64,000 nt of DNA from Candidatus Kapaibacterium sp. (lineage in GTDB: Bacteria; Bacteroidota; Ignavibacteria; Kapaibacteriales; WFXC01), in the NCBI GenBank assembly GCA_015490805.1, contig WFXC01000012.1, forward strand, positions 1 through 64,000. The letters are read 5' to 3'. Of the stretch, positions 27,081-35,889 are shown piece after piece. Below the pieces are notes generated by a model. It was given only the letters and a program-made list of their open reading frames with translations. It ran no database searches and was not told where the DNA came from. How positions within the stretch are numbered: position 1 is the stretch's first letter; every line of letters begins with the position of its first letter. The position numbers were made by a program, and so were the translations under genes.

Positions 27081-28820
27081 TTACTGCCCGTTGCCATAAA
27101 GATCAATAGCTGCCTGGATAACCGCCCGCCGGAGGTCCACAAACTTCGAGGAGCGGGTCAAATACGTCGTCAGGGCTCGATAGTAGATTTTCTCTGTTTT
27201 TTCTCGCCCAATAGCCGTTGCAATCAGGTAGCAGGCGTGGTTCGGAATCCCACTGTTAATGTGCACGCCGCCATTATCCCCTTCCGGCGTTTCCGGTAGC
27301 GTGACATATTCGCTCATCTTTGCTGGCTGCCAGTACGGATCCTGCGGTCCACTCCCTCCATTGTGGGGATCAGCGAAATTCCGCATAGCGCCGGACGGAA
27401 AGTACGGTGGCTTCACCACATCTTCGCCGACCAGCCAATCATCGCGATCGACCATCACTCCAAACACGTCCGCCATCGATTCATTAATTGCCCCCGATTG
27501 GCTCAGGTAGATCAAATTCGCTGTATGCTCAATTACTCCGTGCGTCATCTCGTGGGCTGCAACATCCAATCCGCGCGCCAGCGGATGAAAAATTTGCCCC
27601 CCATCACCGTACGCCATCACTTTCCCATTCCAGAACGCATTTGCCATCGACTGCCCGTTGTGGGTGACGTGAATGACGCTCAGCATTGTCCTTCCATCAC
27701 CATCGATGGAATTTCGCTGGTGGGTGGTGTAGTAATAGGTGTACGTCACTCCCGCATTGTAATGCGCTGAAACAGCAGCAGGATCACTCCACGTGTTGTT
27801 CGGCGAAACAATGTGATAAATAGTTTCCAGATCCGTGTTGTTCGCATTTAGCGTTAAAATTGCTCCGACAGGATTATTCGGCAACTGCGATCGCTGGGGA
27901 TCAAACATCGGGCGGGAAGCATCCAGCAAATAATACGTACCTCCCAGCTGGTACGTATGAATCGTCCGGGTTTGTCCTAGTAAATCCTGTGCCTGCGCCG
28001 TCGCCGGTCCGTCGAAATGGGTATTCCGATAGGCGAAAACGATTTTCCCCGTGTGAGCAGAGACAAAATACTCCCATCGATCCCAGCCAGTGTACACTGT
28101 GGCATGCCAGACCAGATACCACTTCGCCGGATTTTCCCGATCGGGGAACCACTGGAGTCGCACCGTGTCGACCATCAGCGACTGGTTCCCGGCGAGCTGT
28201 TCCAGCAGCTTCGGTACTTCGCTCCGCGAAATAGATGGCTGCACATCCAGTTTCGCCGAAGGCGCTGGATGGATCCGCGCCGATAACGCATACGCACGAC
28301 CACTCTGATCAAAGTGCAGAATGAGTTCACTGCCCCAGACCGGAATTCCCTGATGGTGCTGCTCGGCTCGAATGTGGGTCATTCCCAGCGCATCGCGCCA
28401 ATAACGGAAAATGTGAAATTCTTTCTCTGGTTGCCGGACCCCAAGGACGGGCGCTACAAATTGCAGCGACTGATAAAAAGCGGTGGTACATTCCGCCGGA
28501 GAGTTCAGCGAGAATCGGAAGGGAACAATCTGCGTACCGGCAATCCAGTATGGCACTCGTTGCAAAGGGTCATACCACAATGATATGCGGCGCTGTAAAG
28601 AGGCTAACTGCATAATGCCCTGACGTTGCAATGGCGTTAACAGCGTGGAAAGCGTCCCGTACAATCGCACCGGTGCATTATCAAAGGAGGCGATTGATAT
28701 ATTCTGCAATGCCGGTCGCTGCTGCGTCGGCCGTTTCCGCTGCTGTGATTTTCCCCAGACAATACCGAAGCTGAGCAACCCGATCACTAGACCCACTGCA
28801 AAACGTCGCTGCCACCACAT
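27081..28820 (-). CDS. M4 (thermolysin-like) secreted metalloprotease, carboxyl end cut by in-frame TAA
   Basis: A 579-residue protein with an amino signal (RRFAVGLVIGLLSFGIVWG), an FTP/PepSY-type propeptide (about 60-240) and an M4 catalytic domain. The zinc site HEMTH is at about 423-427, with the third ligand in NESMADVFG (about 446) and the HINSGIPNHACYL substrate-binding histidine. The frame stops after LYGNGQ, roughly fifteen residues short of the end of the thermolysin fold; the missing helix QAFDAV is encoded just past the stop. If translation ends here the enzyme would lack its last helix and its T9SS sorting signal. The gene follows a small lipoprotein gene by 33 bases. Confidence 0.88.
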   Translation of the reverse strand: MWWQRRFAVGLVIGLLSFGIVWGKSQQRKRPTQQRPALQNISIASFDNAPVRLYGTLSTLLTPLQRQGIMQLASLQRRISLWYDPLQRVPYWIAGTQIVPFRFSLNSPAECTTAFYQSLQFVAPVLGVRQPEKEFHIFRYWRDALGMTHIRAEQHHQGIPVWGSELILHFDQSGRAYALSARIHPAPSAKLDVQPSISRSEVPKLLEQLAGNQSLMVDTVRLQWFPDRENPAKWYLVWHATVYTGWDRWEYFVSAHTGKIVFAYRNTHFDGPATAQAQDLLGQTRTIHTYQLGGTYYLLDASRPMFDPQRSQLPNNPVGAILTLNANNTDLETIYHIVSPNNTWSDPAAVSAHYNAGVTYTYYYTTHQRNSIDGDGRTMLSVIHVTHNGQSMANAFWNGKVMAYGDGGQIFHPLARGLDVAAHEMTHGVIEHTANLIYLSQSGAINESMADVFGVMVDRDDWLVGEDVVKPPYFPSGAMRNFADPHNGGSGPQDPYWQPAKMSEYVTLPETPEGDNGGVHINSGIPNHACYLIATAIGREKTEKIYYRALTTYLTRSSKFVDLRRAVIQAAIDLYGNGQ

Positions 28821-28853
28821 TTTCCAGCCTCCTTCCGCTGTTCAACACTTTCT

Positions 28854-29291
28854 TCATTGACCGCTCTGCTGCTGTCGCTGCGCAAAGCTTTTGATATCCT
28901 GATAGAATTGCCAGACCGCCGCTGGAATCTGCCGCGGATCCGTCCATTGTATCCGGAGGGTATCCCCAGCCTTCCGATACTGCAACCAATATTGATAGTT
29001 GCCGGTTTCCCGAATCTGGAGCTCTTGCAGATGCAACGAATCCACCCGCCGGAACCATTGAGCAATGTGTTCTCTGGAGATATGTGTCACCGTATCGATG
29101 GTACGATGCAGCCGCTGCTGCTGCCAATAGAGCAAGACCCCAGTCCCCCACAGTTGATACCCCGTGTAGCTTCCCATTACACCGCCGCCTTCACCGATTT
29201 CCAGAAAAGTATCAGGAGAAAGTTGCAAGGTTACATCCGAGGATCGGCAGCTAAGAAGGAGCAGGAGAGCAGCACTCAACATCCACCGCAT
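28854..29291 (-). CDS. Small putative lipoprotein
   Basis: A 145-residue protein starting MRWMLSAALLLLLSCRSSD, a short signal peptide with the acylated cysteine at residue 15. No known domain; the body is beta-rich with a helical end (VWQFYQDIKSFAQRQQQ). It is transcribed into the M4 protease gene and could be co-regulated with it. Function unknown. Confidence 0.65.
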   Translation of the reverse strand: MRWMLSAALLLLLSCRSSDVTLQLSPDTFLEIGEGGGVMGSYTGYQLWGTGVLLYWQQQRLHRTIDTVTHISREHIAQWFRRVDSLHLQELQIRETGNYQYWLQYRKAGDTLRIQWTDPRQIPAAVWQFYQDIKSFAQRQQQSGQ

Positions 29292-29428
29292 TGTTCCAGC
29301 CAGAGCCTGTCCACCAAATTTTAGAAGAAAAGACGTTGAGCTTTGTGCGCTTAGTGATGGTCAGACAGGCAACGCCGTATTCCTCCGGCTACTGTATTGC
29401 TCCTGCCACCTTTCCGGCAGGGTTTCAG

Positions 29429-29436
29429 TATCTTTG
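29429..29436 (+). promoter_or_regulatory. TAnnTTTG-type -7 element before the adenine deaminase gene
   Basis: TATCTTTG matches the Bacteroidetes -7 consensus exactly and ends 37 bases before the ATG at 29474. No well-spaced -33 TTG was found. Confidence 0.45.
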
Positions 29437-29473
29437 CACTGGAAACAAGTGCAATCAACGCCCGGGGGCACTG

Positions 29474-31117
29474 ATGGAAGAATTTACAATTGCAGGCAAT
29501 ATTGTGGACATTGTACAGCGGCGCATCTATCCCGGAACGCTGAAAATCAAAGATGCAACGATTGTGCAAATTCAACTGGAACCTTCAACGGTGTACGATC
29601 GCTACATTATTCCCGGATTTGTCGATGCGCACGTTCACATCGAAAGCTCGATGCTGGTTCCCAGTGAGTTTGCCCGATATGCAGTCATCCACGGTACAGT
29701 GGCAACCGTTTCTGACCCTCACGAAATTGGCAATGTACTGGGAATCGACGGCGTTCGATATATGATCCACAACGGTTCGTACGTACCCTTCCACTTCTGC
29801 TTCGGCGCTCCTTCCTGCGTACCGGCTACCCGATTTGAAACAGCAGGCGCTGAGATCACTGCGGAGGATATCGAAAAACTCTTCGTTGAAGATGGGCTGA
29901 GCTATCTCAGCGAGGTAATGAACTATCCCGGTGTTTTGCACCGCGATCCAGAAGTGATGCGGAAAATCGAAATTGCTCAACGACTGGGGAAACGCATCGA
30001 TGGCCACGCTCCTGGCTTACGGGGCGAAGAGGCAAAGCAATACGCCGCCGCCGGTATCGAAACTGATCACGAATGTTTTTCCTACGAAGAGGCGGTCGAT
30101 AAGATCCGGGCAGGAATGAAAATTTTGATTCGGGAGGGTTCGGCAGCCAAAAATTACGATGCCCTGATCCCGCTGGTTGAAAAGTATGCAGACAAACTGA
30201 TGTTCTGTAGCGACGATAAACACCCCGACGATCTGCTTCGAGGTCACATCAACACCCTGGTGCGCCGAACGGTCAAAGAGCACAATGTGCATCCCATTAC
30301 AGCACTGCAGATTGCCACCCTTCATCCGGTACAGCACTACGGATTAGATGTAGGTTTGCTCCAGATCGGCGATCCAGCCGACTTCCTGATTGTGGACGAC
30401 CTGTATGAATTCAATGTGCTGGCAACTTACATTCGGGGGCGGAAAGTTGCAGAAAACGGCAAAACACTGCTGCCACACATCGAAGCTGAGACAGTCAACA
30501 ACTTTGCTGCCCATCCAATCCAACCCGAAGCGCTGCAGGTTCCGGCGACCTGCGAGCATATCCGGGTGATCGAAGCCATCGACGGCGAGTTGATCACCAG
30601 AGAAAACATCGTGCCTGCTCCTATCAAAAAAGGGCTCATTGTCTCAGATCCAAAGAATGACATTCTCAAGATCGTTGTGGTTAATCGCTATGCTGATGCC
30701 CCACCCGCAATTGGATTTATTCGCAACTTTGGACTCAAGCGAGGCGCGATCGCTTCATCGGTTGCACACGACTCACACAATATCGTTGCCGTCGGCGTGC
30801 GCGACGAAGAAATCGCCAATGCCATCAATGCCATCATCGAACACCGCGGCGGCATTGCAACTGCGCTCCAGGATCACACGGAAGTATTGCCACTACCTGT
30901 CGCTGGATTGATGGCAACCGATGACGGCGAAACGGTTGCAAAGCGATACAGCAGTATGGATAAATTCGCCAGGCAAACGCTGGGCTCTTCCCTGCAGGCA
31001 CCCTTTATGACCCTGTCTTTTATGGCATTACTGGTGATCCCTTCACTCAAACTCAGTGATCAGGGACTTTTCAACGGGGATCAATTTTCATTCGTCAAAC
31101 TGTGCGTGGAGACGTAA
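29474..31117 (+). CDS. ade: Adenine deaminase
   Basis: A 547-residue amidohydrolase converting adenine to hypoxanthine for purine salvage. The start at MEEFTIAGNIVDI (29474) is preferred to the open frame from 29291 because the promoter-like element lies between them. Metal-binding GFVDAHVHIESSML, HGTVATVSDPHEIGNV, DGHAPGL, ETDHECFS and CSDDKHPDDL are in the expected order, and the Ade-specific carboxyl domain ends with the LPVAGLM and LKLSDQGLF stretches. It leads a rightward group with dnaX, bcp, tatD and upp. Confidence 0.93.
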   Translation: MEEFTIAGNIVDIVQRRIYPGTLKIKDATIVQIQLEPSTVYDRYIIPGFVDAHVHIESSMLVPSEFARYAVIHGTVATVSDPHEIGNVLGIDGVRYMIHNGSYVPFHFCFGAPSCVPATRFETAGAEITAEDIEKLFVEDGLSYLSEVMNYPGVLHRDPEVMRKIEIAQRLGKRIDGHAPGLRGEEAKQYAAAGIETDHECFSYEEAVDKIRAGMKILIREGSAAKNYDALIPLVEKYADKLMFCSDDKHPDDLLRGHINTLVRRTVKEHNVHPITALQIATLHPVQHYGLDVGLLQIGDPADFLIVDDLYEFNVLATYIRGRKVAENGKTLLPHIEAETVNNFAAHPIQPEALQVPATCEHIRVIEAIDGELITRENIVPAPIKKGLIVSDPKNDILKIVVVNRYADAPPAIGFIRNFGLKRGAIASSVAHDSHNIVAVGVRDEEIANAINAIIEHRGGIATALQDHTEVLPLPVAGLMATDDGETVAKRYSSMDKFARQTLGSSLQAPFMTLSFMALLVIPSLKLSDQGLFNGDQFSFVKLCVET

Positions 31118-31139
31118 GCAGAGGAACCGTTTTATCAGG

Positions 31140-32849
31140 ATGCAGCAACCATCCGCATATATGATAACGGCTCGCAAATGGCGCCCCCAGCGATTTGCGG
31201 AAGTGGTAGGACAGGAGCACGTGACCCGGACGCTGCGCAATGCCCTGAAGCAACACCGTGTTCACCACGCCTATTTGTTCGCCGGTCCTCGTGGAGTCGG
31301 GAAAACGACAACGGCGCGCATCCTGGCAAAAGCGGTAAACTGCCTGAATATGGAAGATGGCGAGCCGTGCAACCAGTGTCAATCGTGCCAGGCTTTTCTT
31401 GAAGGGCGCTCAATGGATGTGCTGGAAATTGACGGTGCTTCCCACAATAGCGTCGACGATGTTCGAATGCTCCGGGAGAATGCCAAGTATCCGCCGAAAA
31501 GTGGGCGGTACAAAATTTACATCATTGACGAAGTGCATATGCTTTCAACCGCCGCCTTCAATGCTTTACTCAAAACCTTAGAAGAACCCCCTCCTCACCT
31601 GCTGTTCATCTTTGCCACAACAGAGCCGCAGAAGCTCCCGGCTACCATTATCAGCCGATGCCAGCGCTTTGATTTCCGGCGGATGAGTATTCCGGAAATC
31701 GTGCGCCATCTGACAAAAATTGCGGATGCCGAAGAAATCGAGGTTGAAGAAGAAGCGCTGCTAACGATCGCCCGAAAAGCGGATGGCTCAATGCGTGATG
31801 CCCAGAGTATCTTCGATCAGTTAGTCGCTTTCAGCGGCGCAAAGATTACCTATGCAGATGTGCAACAAACGTTTCATCTGATCGACCAGCAGTTCTTCTT
31901 TGAGGTGGAAAAGACCTTAGCGCAGGGCGATCTCCACGGTGTCTTCCAGATCGTGCAACAACTCTTTGCACAGGGATACGATTTCAGCGAATTTCTTTCG
32001 GGATTAGTCGATCATTATCGCAATCTGCTGGCGGTCGTTGCAACGGGCTCAGCCGATCTGGTCACCTTAACCCCGGAATGGCAACAGCAGTACAAAGAGC
32101 GAGCTAAAGCATACTCTCAGGCTGCTCTCCTCAACGTACTCTCCGTGTTGACCTATGGCGAGCAACAGCTCAAATTTGCCTCGAATCCCCGCATTTACCT
32201 GGAAGTGCTGCTGGCAAAAGTTGCTTTGCTGGACTCGGCGCTGGATCTGGCGCAACTGCTGGAGCAACTCCAGTCTCCGAACGCCCCATCCTCTGCAAAG
32301 TCGAGCCAGCCAAAAACAGCAGTAGCAGAAACAGCAGCACCGTATCAGACAACGTCTTCAGCATCTTCTCCATCTCCACCAGCCGGTGAAAAACCGCCAG
32401 CAGGGAAAACTTCCAGAGAAAAGCCGGTAAAATTGACCCAGGAATTCGTGCTTCGCGCTATTCAAGAATCTGAAACGTTTCGGGGCATTCGCCGCCTCCT
32501 GCTCCGCAAAGATATGGTGAAGATTACGGTTGATGGCAATGCGGTGAAGATTACCCCAAGTGATCCCTTTGTAGGCGAAACCTTAGCACAACGCCAGCAG
32601 GTGTTAGCACAATTGCTTTCGGAAAAGTGCGGGCAATCGGTATCCGTGGAAATCGAGGGCATTAAAAAACCAACGATCCATATTTTTGAAAATCTGGACA
32701 CAACAGAATCTCCTACTCCGCAACCTTCCCGAACTTTCACTGAAGGTAAAAAACAGGCAAATGCAACAGCAGACTCGAACGATGAAGCAGTGGAAAACGA
32801 AGCTGAAAGAAAGCTGAAAGACTTCTTTGATTTGAAGCGAGTGAAATAA
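31140..32849 (+). CDS. dnaX: DNA polymerase III subunit gamma/tau
   Basis: A 569-residue clamp-loader ATPase. The start at 31140 has AGAGGA upstream and lies 22 bases after ade. Walker A GPRGVGKTTTAR is at 49-60, zinc-finger cysteines are in CLNMEDGEPCNQCQSC, the DExx box is IIDEVHML, and SRC is in ISRCQRFDFRR. A Pro/Ser-rich linker around residue 380-420 leads to a carboxyl domain likely to contact the polymerase. No convincing A-rich slippery heptamer with a nearby stop was seen, so I cannot say whether a short gamma form is made. Confidence 0.95.
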   Translation: MQQPSAYMITARKWRPQRFAEVVGQEHVTRTLRNALKQHRVHHAYLFAGPRGVGKTTTARILAKAVNCLNMEDGEPCNQCQSCQAFLEGRSMDVLEIDGASHNSVDDVRMLRENAKYPPKSGRYKIYIIDEVHMLSTAAFNALLKTLEEPPPHLLFIFATTEPQKLPATIISRCQRFDFRRMSIPEIVRHLTKIADAEEIEVEEEALLTIARKADGSMRDAQSIFDQLVAFSGAKITYADVQQTFHLIDQQFFFEVEKTLAQGDLHGVFQIVQQLFAQGYDFSEFLSGLVDHYRNLLAVVATGSADLVTLTPEWQQQYKERAKAYSQAALLNVLSVLTYGEQQLKFASNPRIYLEVLLAKVALLDSALDLAQLLEQLQSPNAPSSAKSSQPKTAVAETAAPYQTTSSASSPSPPAGEKPPAGKTSREKPVKLTQEFVLRAIQESETFRGIRRLLLRKDMVKITVDGNAVKITPSDPFVGETLAQRQQVLAQLLSEKCGQSVSVEIEGIKKPTIHIFENLDTTESPTPQPSRTFTEGKKQANATADSNDEAVENEAERKLKDFFDLKRVK

Positions 32850-32864
32850 AATGCAGGAACAACG

Positions 32865-33338
32865 ATGGAAAAGCAGCCGGCACCTCCGTTTGAAGGAGTG
32901 ACGGATACGGGAGAAAAGATCAGTCTGGAACAGTTTCGCGGAAAGTGGGTGATTCTATACTTCTATCCCCGCGATAACACCCCGGGCTGTACCGCCGAAG
33001 CCTTAGATTTCCGAAATGCAGCGGAAGATTTTGCAAAACACAACGCTGTGATTCTGGGTGTCAGCCCTGATCCCATCAACCGGCATCAAAAATTCAAGCA
33101 GAAATATCAACTGCCCTTTGTGCTGATCAGCGACGAAGATCATTCCATCGCTGAACGATATGGTGTATGGAAGGAAAAAAAGCTGTATGGCAAAGTCTTT
33201 CCGGGCATTGAACGAAGTACGTTCATTATCGATCCCGATGGAAATATCGTTGCAGCATTTCGGAAGGTGAAGGTAAAAGGGCACGTGCAAACCGTTTTAG
33301 AGACGTTGCAACAACTGCAACAACAAACACAGAATTAA
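32865..33338 (+). CDS. bcp: Thioredoxin-dependent thiol peroxidase (BCP/PrxQ type)
   Basis: A 157-residue peroxiredoxin reducing hydroperoxides. The peroxidatic cysteine is C42 in TPGCTAEALDF, followed by the conserved STFIIDPDG strand. The second cysteine five residues later found in many BCPs is replaced by L47, and no other cysteine is present, so the enzyme should work as a 1-Cys type relying on an outside thiol. It is placed 15 bases after dnaX. Confidence 0.93.
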   Translation: MEKQPAPPFEGVTDTGEKISLEQFRGKWVILYFYPRDNTPGCTAEALDFRNAAEDFAKHNAVILGVSPDPINRHQKFKQKYQLPFVLISDEDHSIAERYGVWKEKKLYGKVFPGIERSTFIIDPDGNIVAAFRKVKVKGHVQTVLETLQQLQQQTQN

Positions 33339-33349
33339 GGAGACGGAAG

Positions 33350-34777
33350 ATGGAACAATCTCGGAGTACAGCGCCATTCGTTGATTCACATTGTCACTTA
33401 GATGTTGAACAGTTTGAGCCAGATCGACCACAAGTAATCCACCGGGCACGGGAAGCAGGGATCCGTGCCATTGTCATTCCGGCTATCGAACCGGCAACCT
33501 TCGATCACTTGCAATCAGTGGTGCTTTCGGATCCAATGCTTTTCTGGGGCGTTGGCATCCATCCCCACAGTGTGGGAACGTACGAAGAAGAATCTCTGGA
33601 AGTGGTAGAATCCTGGCTCCAGAAGGGCGAGCGTGTCGTTGCCATTGGGGAAATCGGTCTGGACTACTACTACGACTTTTCACCCAGAGACAAACAAAAA
33701 GCCTTTTTCCGTGACCAAATTCGGCTGGCAAAGCAATACCAGCTTCCTGTCATCATCCACAACCGGGAAGCAGATAAAGACATATTCCGGATTGTCGAAC
33801 AGGAACAAGACGGAACGCTCCGGGGTGTTTTTCACTGCTTTTCAGGTTCACCGGCGTTAGCTGAACGGGCACTGAAACTGCAAATGTGCGTTTCATTCAC
33901 CGGAATGATTACCTTCCCGAAAGTACGGCTTCAGGAAACAGTGCAGGCGGTTCCGCTGGAACAAATGATGATCGAAACAGATAGTCCATATTTAACGCCC
34001 GTGCCCTATCGTGGAAAACGGAATGAACCCTCTCGACTCCCCCTCATCGCAGCGAAAATCGCAGAGTGGAAGAAAACGACCATTGAGGAAGTTGCAGAAA
34101 AGACAACGCAAACGGCAATGCGACTCTTTCGCCTAACAATCGCAGCTCTTGCTACTTTTCTTCTGGCATTCCTGTTGCCATTCCGGGCAACGGCTCAGCA
34201 GGACACAGGCCGCGGCTTTGTCCATCCCTTTCAAAAATTCATTGGCGGCGGTGGCGTTATCGGAATGATGACCTTTGTTGAAACGCCTGACAGCGGGCGG
34301 GATCGCTCCTATGAAGGACTGCCAGCTTTCGGCGGCGTGCTCAACTGGTTTTTTACCGACCACCTCTTTCTGTCCGCTTCCTACGTCATCGCGAAAAATA
34401 CCAAGGTACAGCGATTTCAGGCAAATCCCAACTATCATCACGTATTGGACTTTGCAATCAATTACACGCCAATTCCGTACAACCGAATGGCTTTTTACTT
34501 TTCCCTTGGAATGTCCTATTTTTACAACAATCTCAACAACCGACGAAAGGAAAACTTTTTAGGCTCCAACTTCGCCATTGGTCTCTACGGCAACATTCGA
34601 ACGCCTTACGGGGTCATTGTCCCATCAGCCGAATGGCGGGTCAGCTTTATGTTGGGCGATCGCATTCTGGACTACGATCCGAATCCCAATGATCAAAACC
34701 CGGAGCGGATTCGGCAAAATGTTCCGTACTTCACATCGATCCCCCGGTTCTTGATCCAGTTCTTTCCGGAATGGTAG
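33350..34777 (+). CDS. tatD: TatD-family metal-dependent hydrolase fused in frame to an outer-membrane barrel protein
   Basis: A 475-residue frame. Residues 1-262 are a complete TatD nuclease-like hydrolase: VDSHCHLD (D12, H14, H16), GEIGLDYYYD, IIHNREA, GVFHCFSG, IETDSPYLTP, ending in the usual TTQTAMRLFRL. Without a stop the frame runs into a hydrophobic stretch and ATAQQ that together look like a signal peptide, then about 200 residues of beta-barrel (amphipathic strands such as FLSASYVIA and MAFYFSLGMSYFY, ending in FLIQFFPEW). ATG 34118 (residue 257) could start the barrel protein alone, giving 219 residues with its own signal. A fused product would be topologically odd. Confidence 0.8.
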   Translation: MEQSRSTAPFVDSHCHLDVEQFEPDRPQVIHRAREAGIRAIVIPAIEPATFDHLQSVVLSDPMLFWGVGIHPHSVGTYEEESLEVVESWLQKGERVVAIGEIGLDYYYDFSPRDKQKAFFRDQIRLAKQYQLPVIIHNREADKDIFRIVEQEQDGTLRGVFHCFSGSPALAERALKLQMCVSFTGMITFPKVRLQETVQAVPLEQMMIETDSPYLTPVPYRGKRNEPSRLPLIAAKIAEWKKTTIEEVAEKTTQTAMRLFRLTIAALATFLLAFLLPFRATAQQDTGRGFVHPFQKFIGGGGVIGMMTFVETPDSGRDRSYEGLPAFGGVLNWFFTDHLFLSASYVIAKNTKVQRFQANPNYHHVLDFAINYTPIPYNRMAFYFSLGMSYFYNNLNNRRKENFLGSNFAIGLYGNIRTPYGVIVPSAEWRVSFMLGDRILDYDPNPNDQNPERIRQNVPYFTSIPRFLIQFFPEW

Positions 34778-34880
34778 CAATGCAACGCTACGCGAAGATA
34801 CATCCTGACAGGCGCAAGGAATAGATGGTGCACGATATTGCAAAGCACAAGCACAAATACAAACAAAACGGGGTTGAGGA

Positions 34881-35510
34881 ATGGGAAATATCACGGTCGT
34901 CAATCACGCGCTCATCCAGCGAGATCTGTCCATTGTACGAGATAAAAACACTCCGCTGCCATCGTTTCGTGCAGCGCTCCACCGAATCGCCGTGGGATTG
35001 GTGTACGAGGCAACCCGCAACCTGCTGCTGGAAGAAACACCAATCGAAACACCGCTGGAACCAACCACAGGATATCGAGTAGCGAATCGGATCGTTTTTG
35101 TGCCCATTCTTCGGGCAGGACTCAGCTTTTTAAATGCCGCCCTGAGTGTCGTTCCGGAAGCCACGGTCGGTTTTATTGGCATTCGGCGGGATGAACAGAC
35201 CTTAGAGCCGCACGAATACCACTACCACGTTCCACCAGCGGAGAATGAGCATACAGTGGCGATTATTTTAGATCCGATGATTGCAACTGGTGGCAGTATG
35301 GTCGCAGCCCTTAATCGCCTCAGTATCGATGGATATCAGCACTGTGCCGTTGTGGCTTTAATTGCAGCGCCAGAAGGAATTGAAAAAGTCCACTCGTACT
35401 ATCCAACCGTACCCATTTTCTTAGCTGCCTTAGACCGGCAACTCAATGATGCTGGCTATATCCTGCCGGGTTTAGGAGACGCAGGCGACCGTTTTTGTGC
35501 TACGACATAA
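34881..35510 (+). CDS. upp: Uracil phosphoribosyltransferase
   Basis: A 209-residue salvage enzyme making UMP from uracil and PRPP. The PRPP loop DPMIATGGSM is at 131-140, FVPILRAGL at 73-81, and YILPGLGDAGDRFC at the end is the uracil-binding tail typical of Upp. The gene converges on cbpM with an 11-base 3' overlap, so no separate terminator fits there. Confidence 0.95.
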   Translation: MGNITVVNHALIQRDLSIVRDKNTPLPSFRAALHRIAVGLVYEATRNLLLEETPIETPLEPTTGYRVANRIVFVPILRAGLSFLNAALSVVPEATVGFIGIRRDEQTLEPHEYHYHVPPAENEHTVAIILDPMIATGGSMVAALNRLSIDGYQHCAVVALIAAPEGIEKVHSYYPTVPIFLAALDRQLNDAGYILPGLGDAGDRFCATT

Positions 35511-35883
35511 ACGACTGCTTGTCACCGGGGATCTCTAAGATAATCACTTGCTGGAGGTTTCGAAGGCGCTCTTCGTACTGCGCTCGCAACTGCTCTATCT
35601 GCTGGCGATGATCTTCCTCTCGCTCTGCGAGAATCTGGGACAATCGCAGCAATTGTCGCCGCATCCGCAGGATAATCTCAATACCGGGAAGATTGACTTC
35701 CAGATCCTCCATCAAACGTCGAGCACGGCGAATTTCTTCCAGCCAGATGCCTTCAATATACCGCCGTCCCTGTTGCTCCACTATTGGTATCAGCTCGACC
35801 TGAAGGAGAAATTCGATCAGCTCCTGTTCCACTTTGCACGCAGCAGCCGCTTCCTCAATGGTTATCAAAACCGCCCTCTCCAT
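35500..35883 (-). CDS. cbpM: CbpM-like chaperone modulator (MerR-like)
   Basis: A 127-residue protein with an amino MerR-like winged-helix segment (ITIEEAAAACKVEQELIEFLLQVELI) and a long charged helix (about 65-115). It follows the CbpA-type J-protein gene by six bases, the arrangement seen for cbpA-cbpM, where CbpM binds the J-domain and inhibits co-chaperone activity. Sequence similarity is modest; context carries most of the weight. Confidence 0.75.
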   Translation of the reverse strand: MERAVLITIEEAAAACKVEQELIEFLLQVELIPIVEQQGRRYIEGIWLEEIRRARRLMEDLEVNLPGIEIILRMRRQLLRLSQILAEREEDHRQQIEQLRAQYEERLRNLQQVIILEIPGDKQSFMS

Positions 35884-35889
35884 CGCTCC

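Noticed and set aside
32280-32420. Programmed frameshift site in dnaX
   Set aside because: Only short A5 runs are present, without a canonical A-AAA-AAG heptamer or a clear stem-loop.
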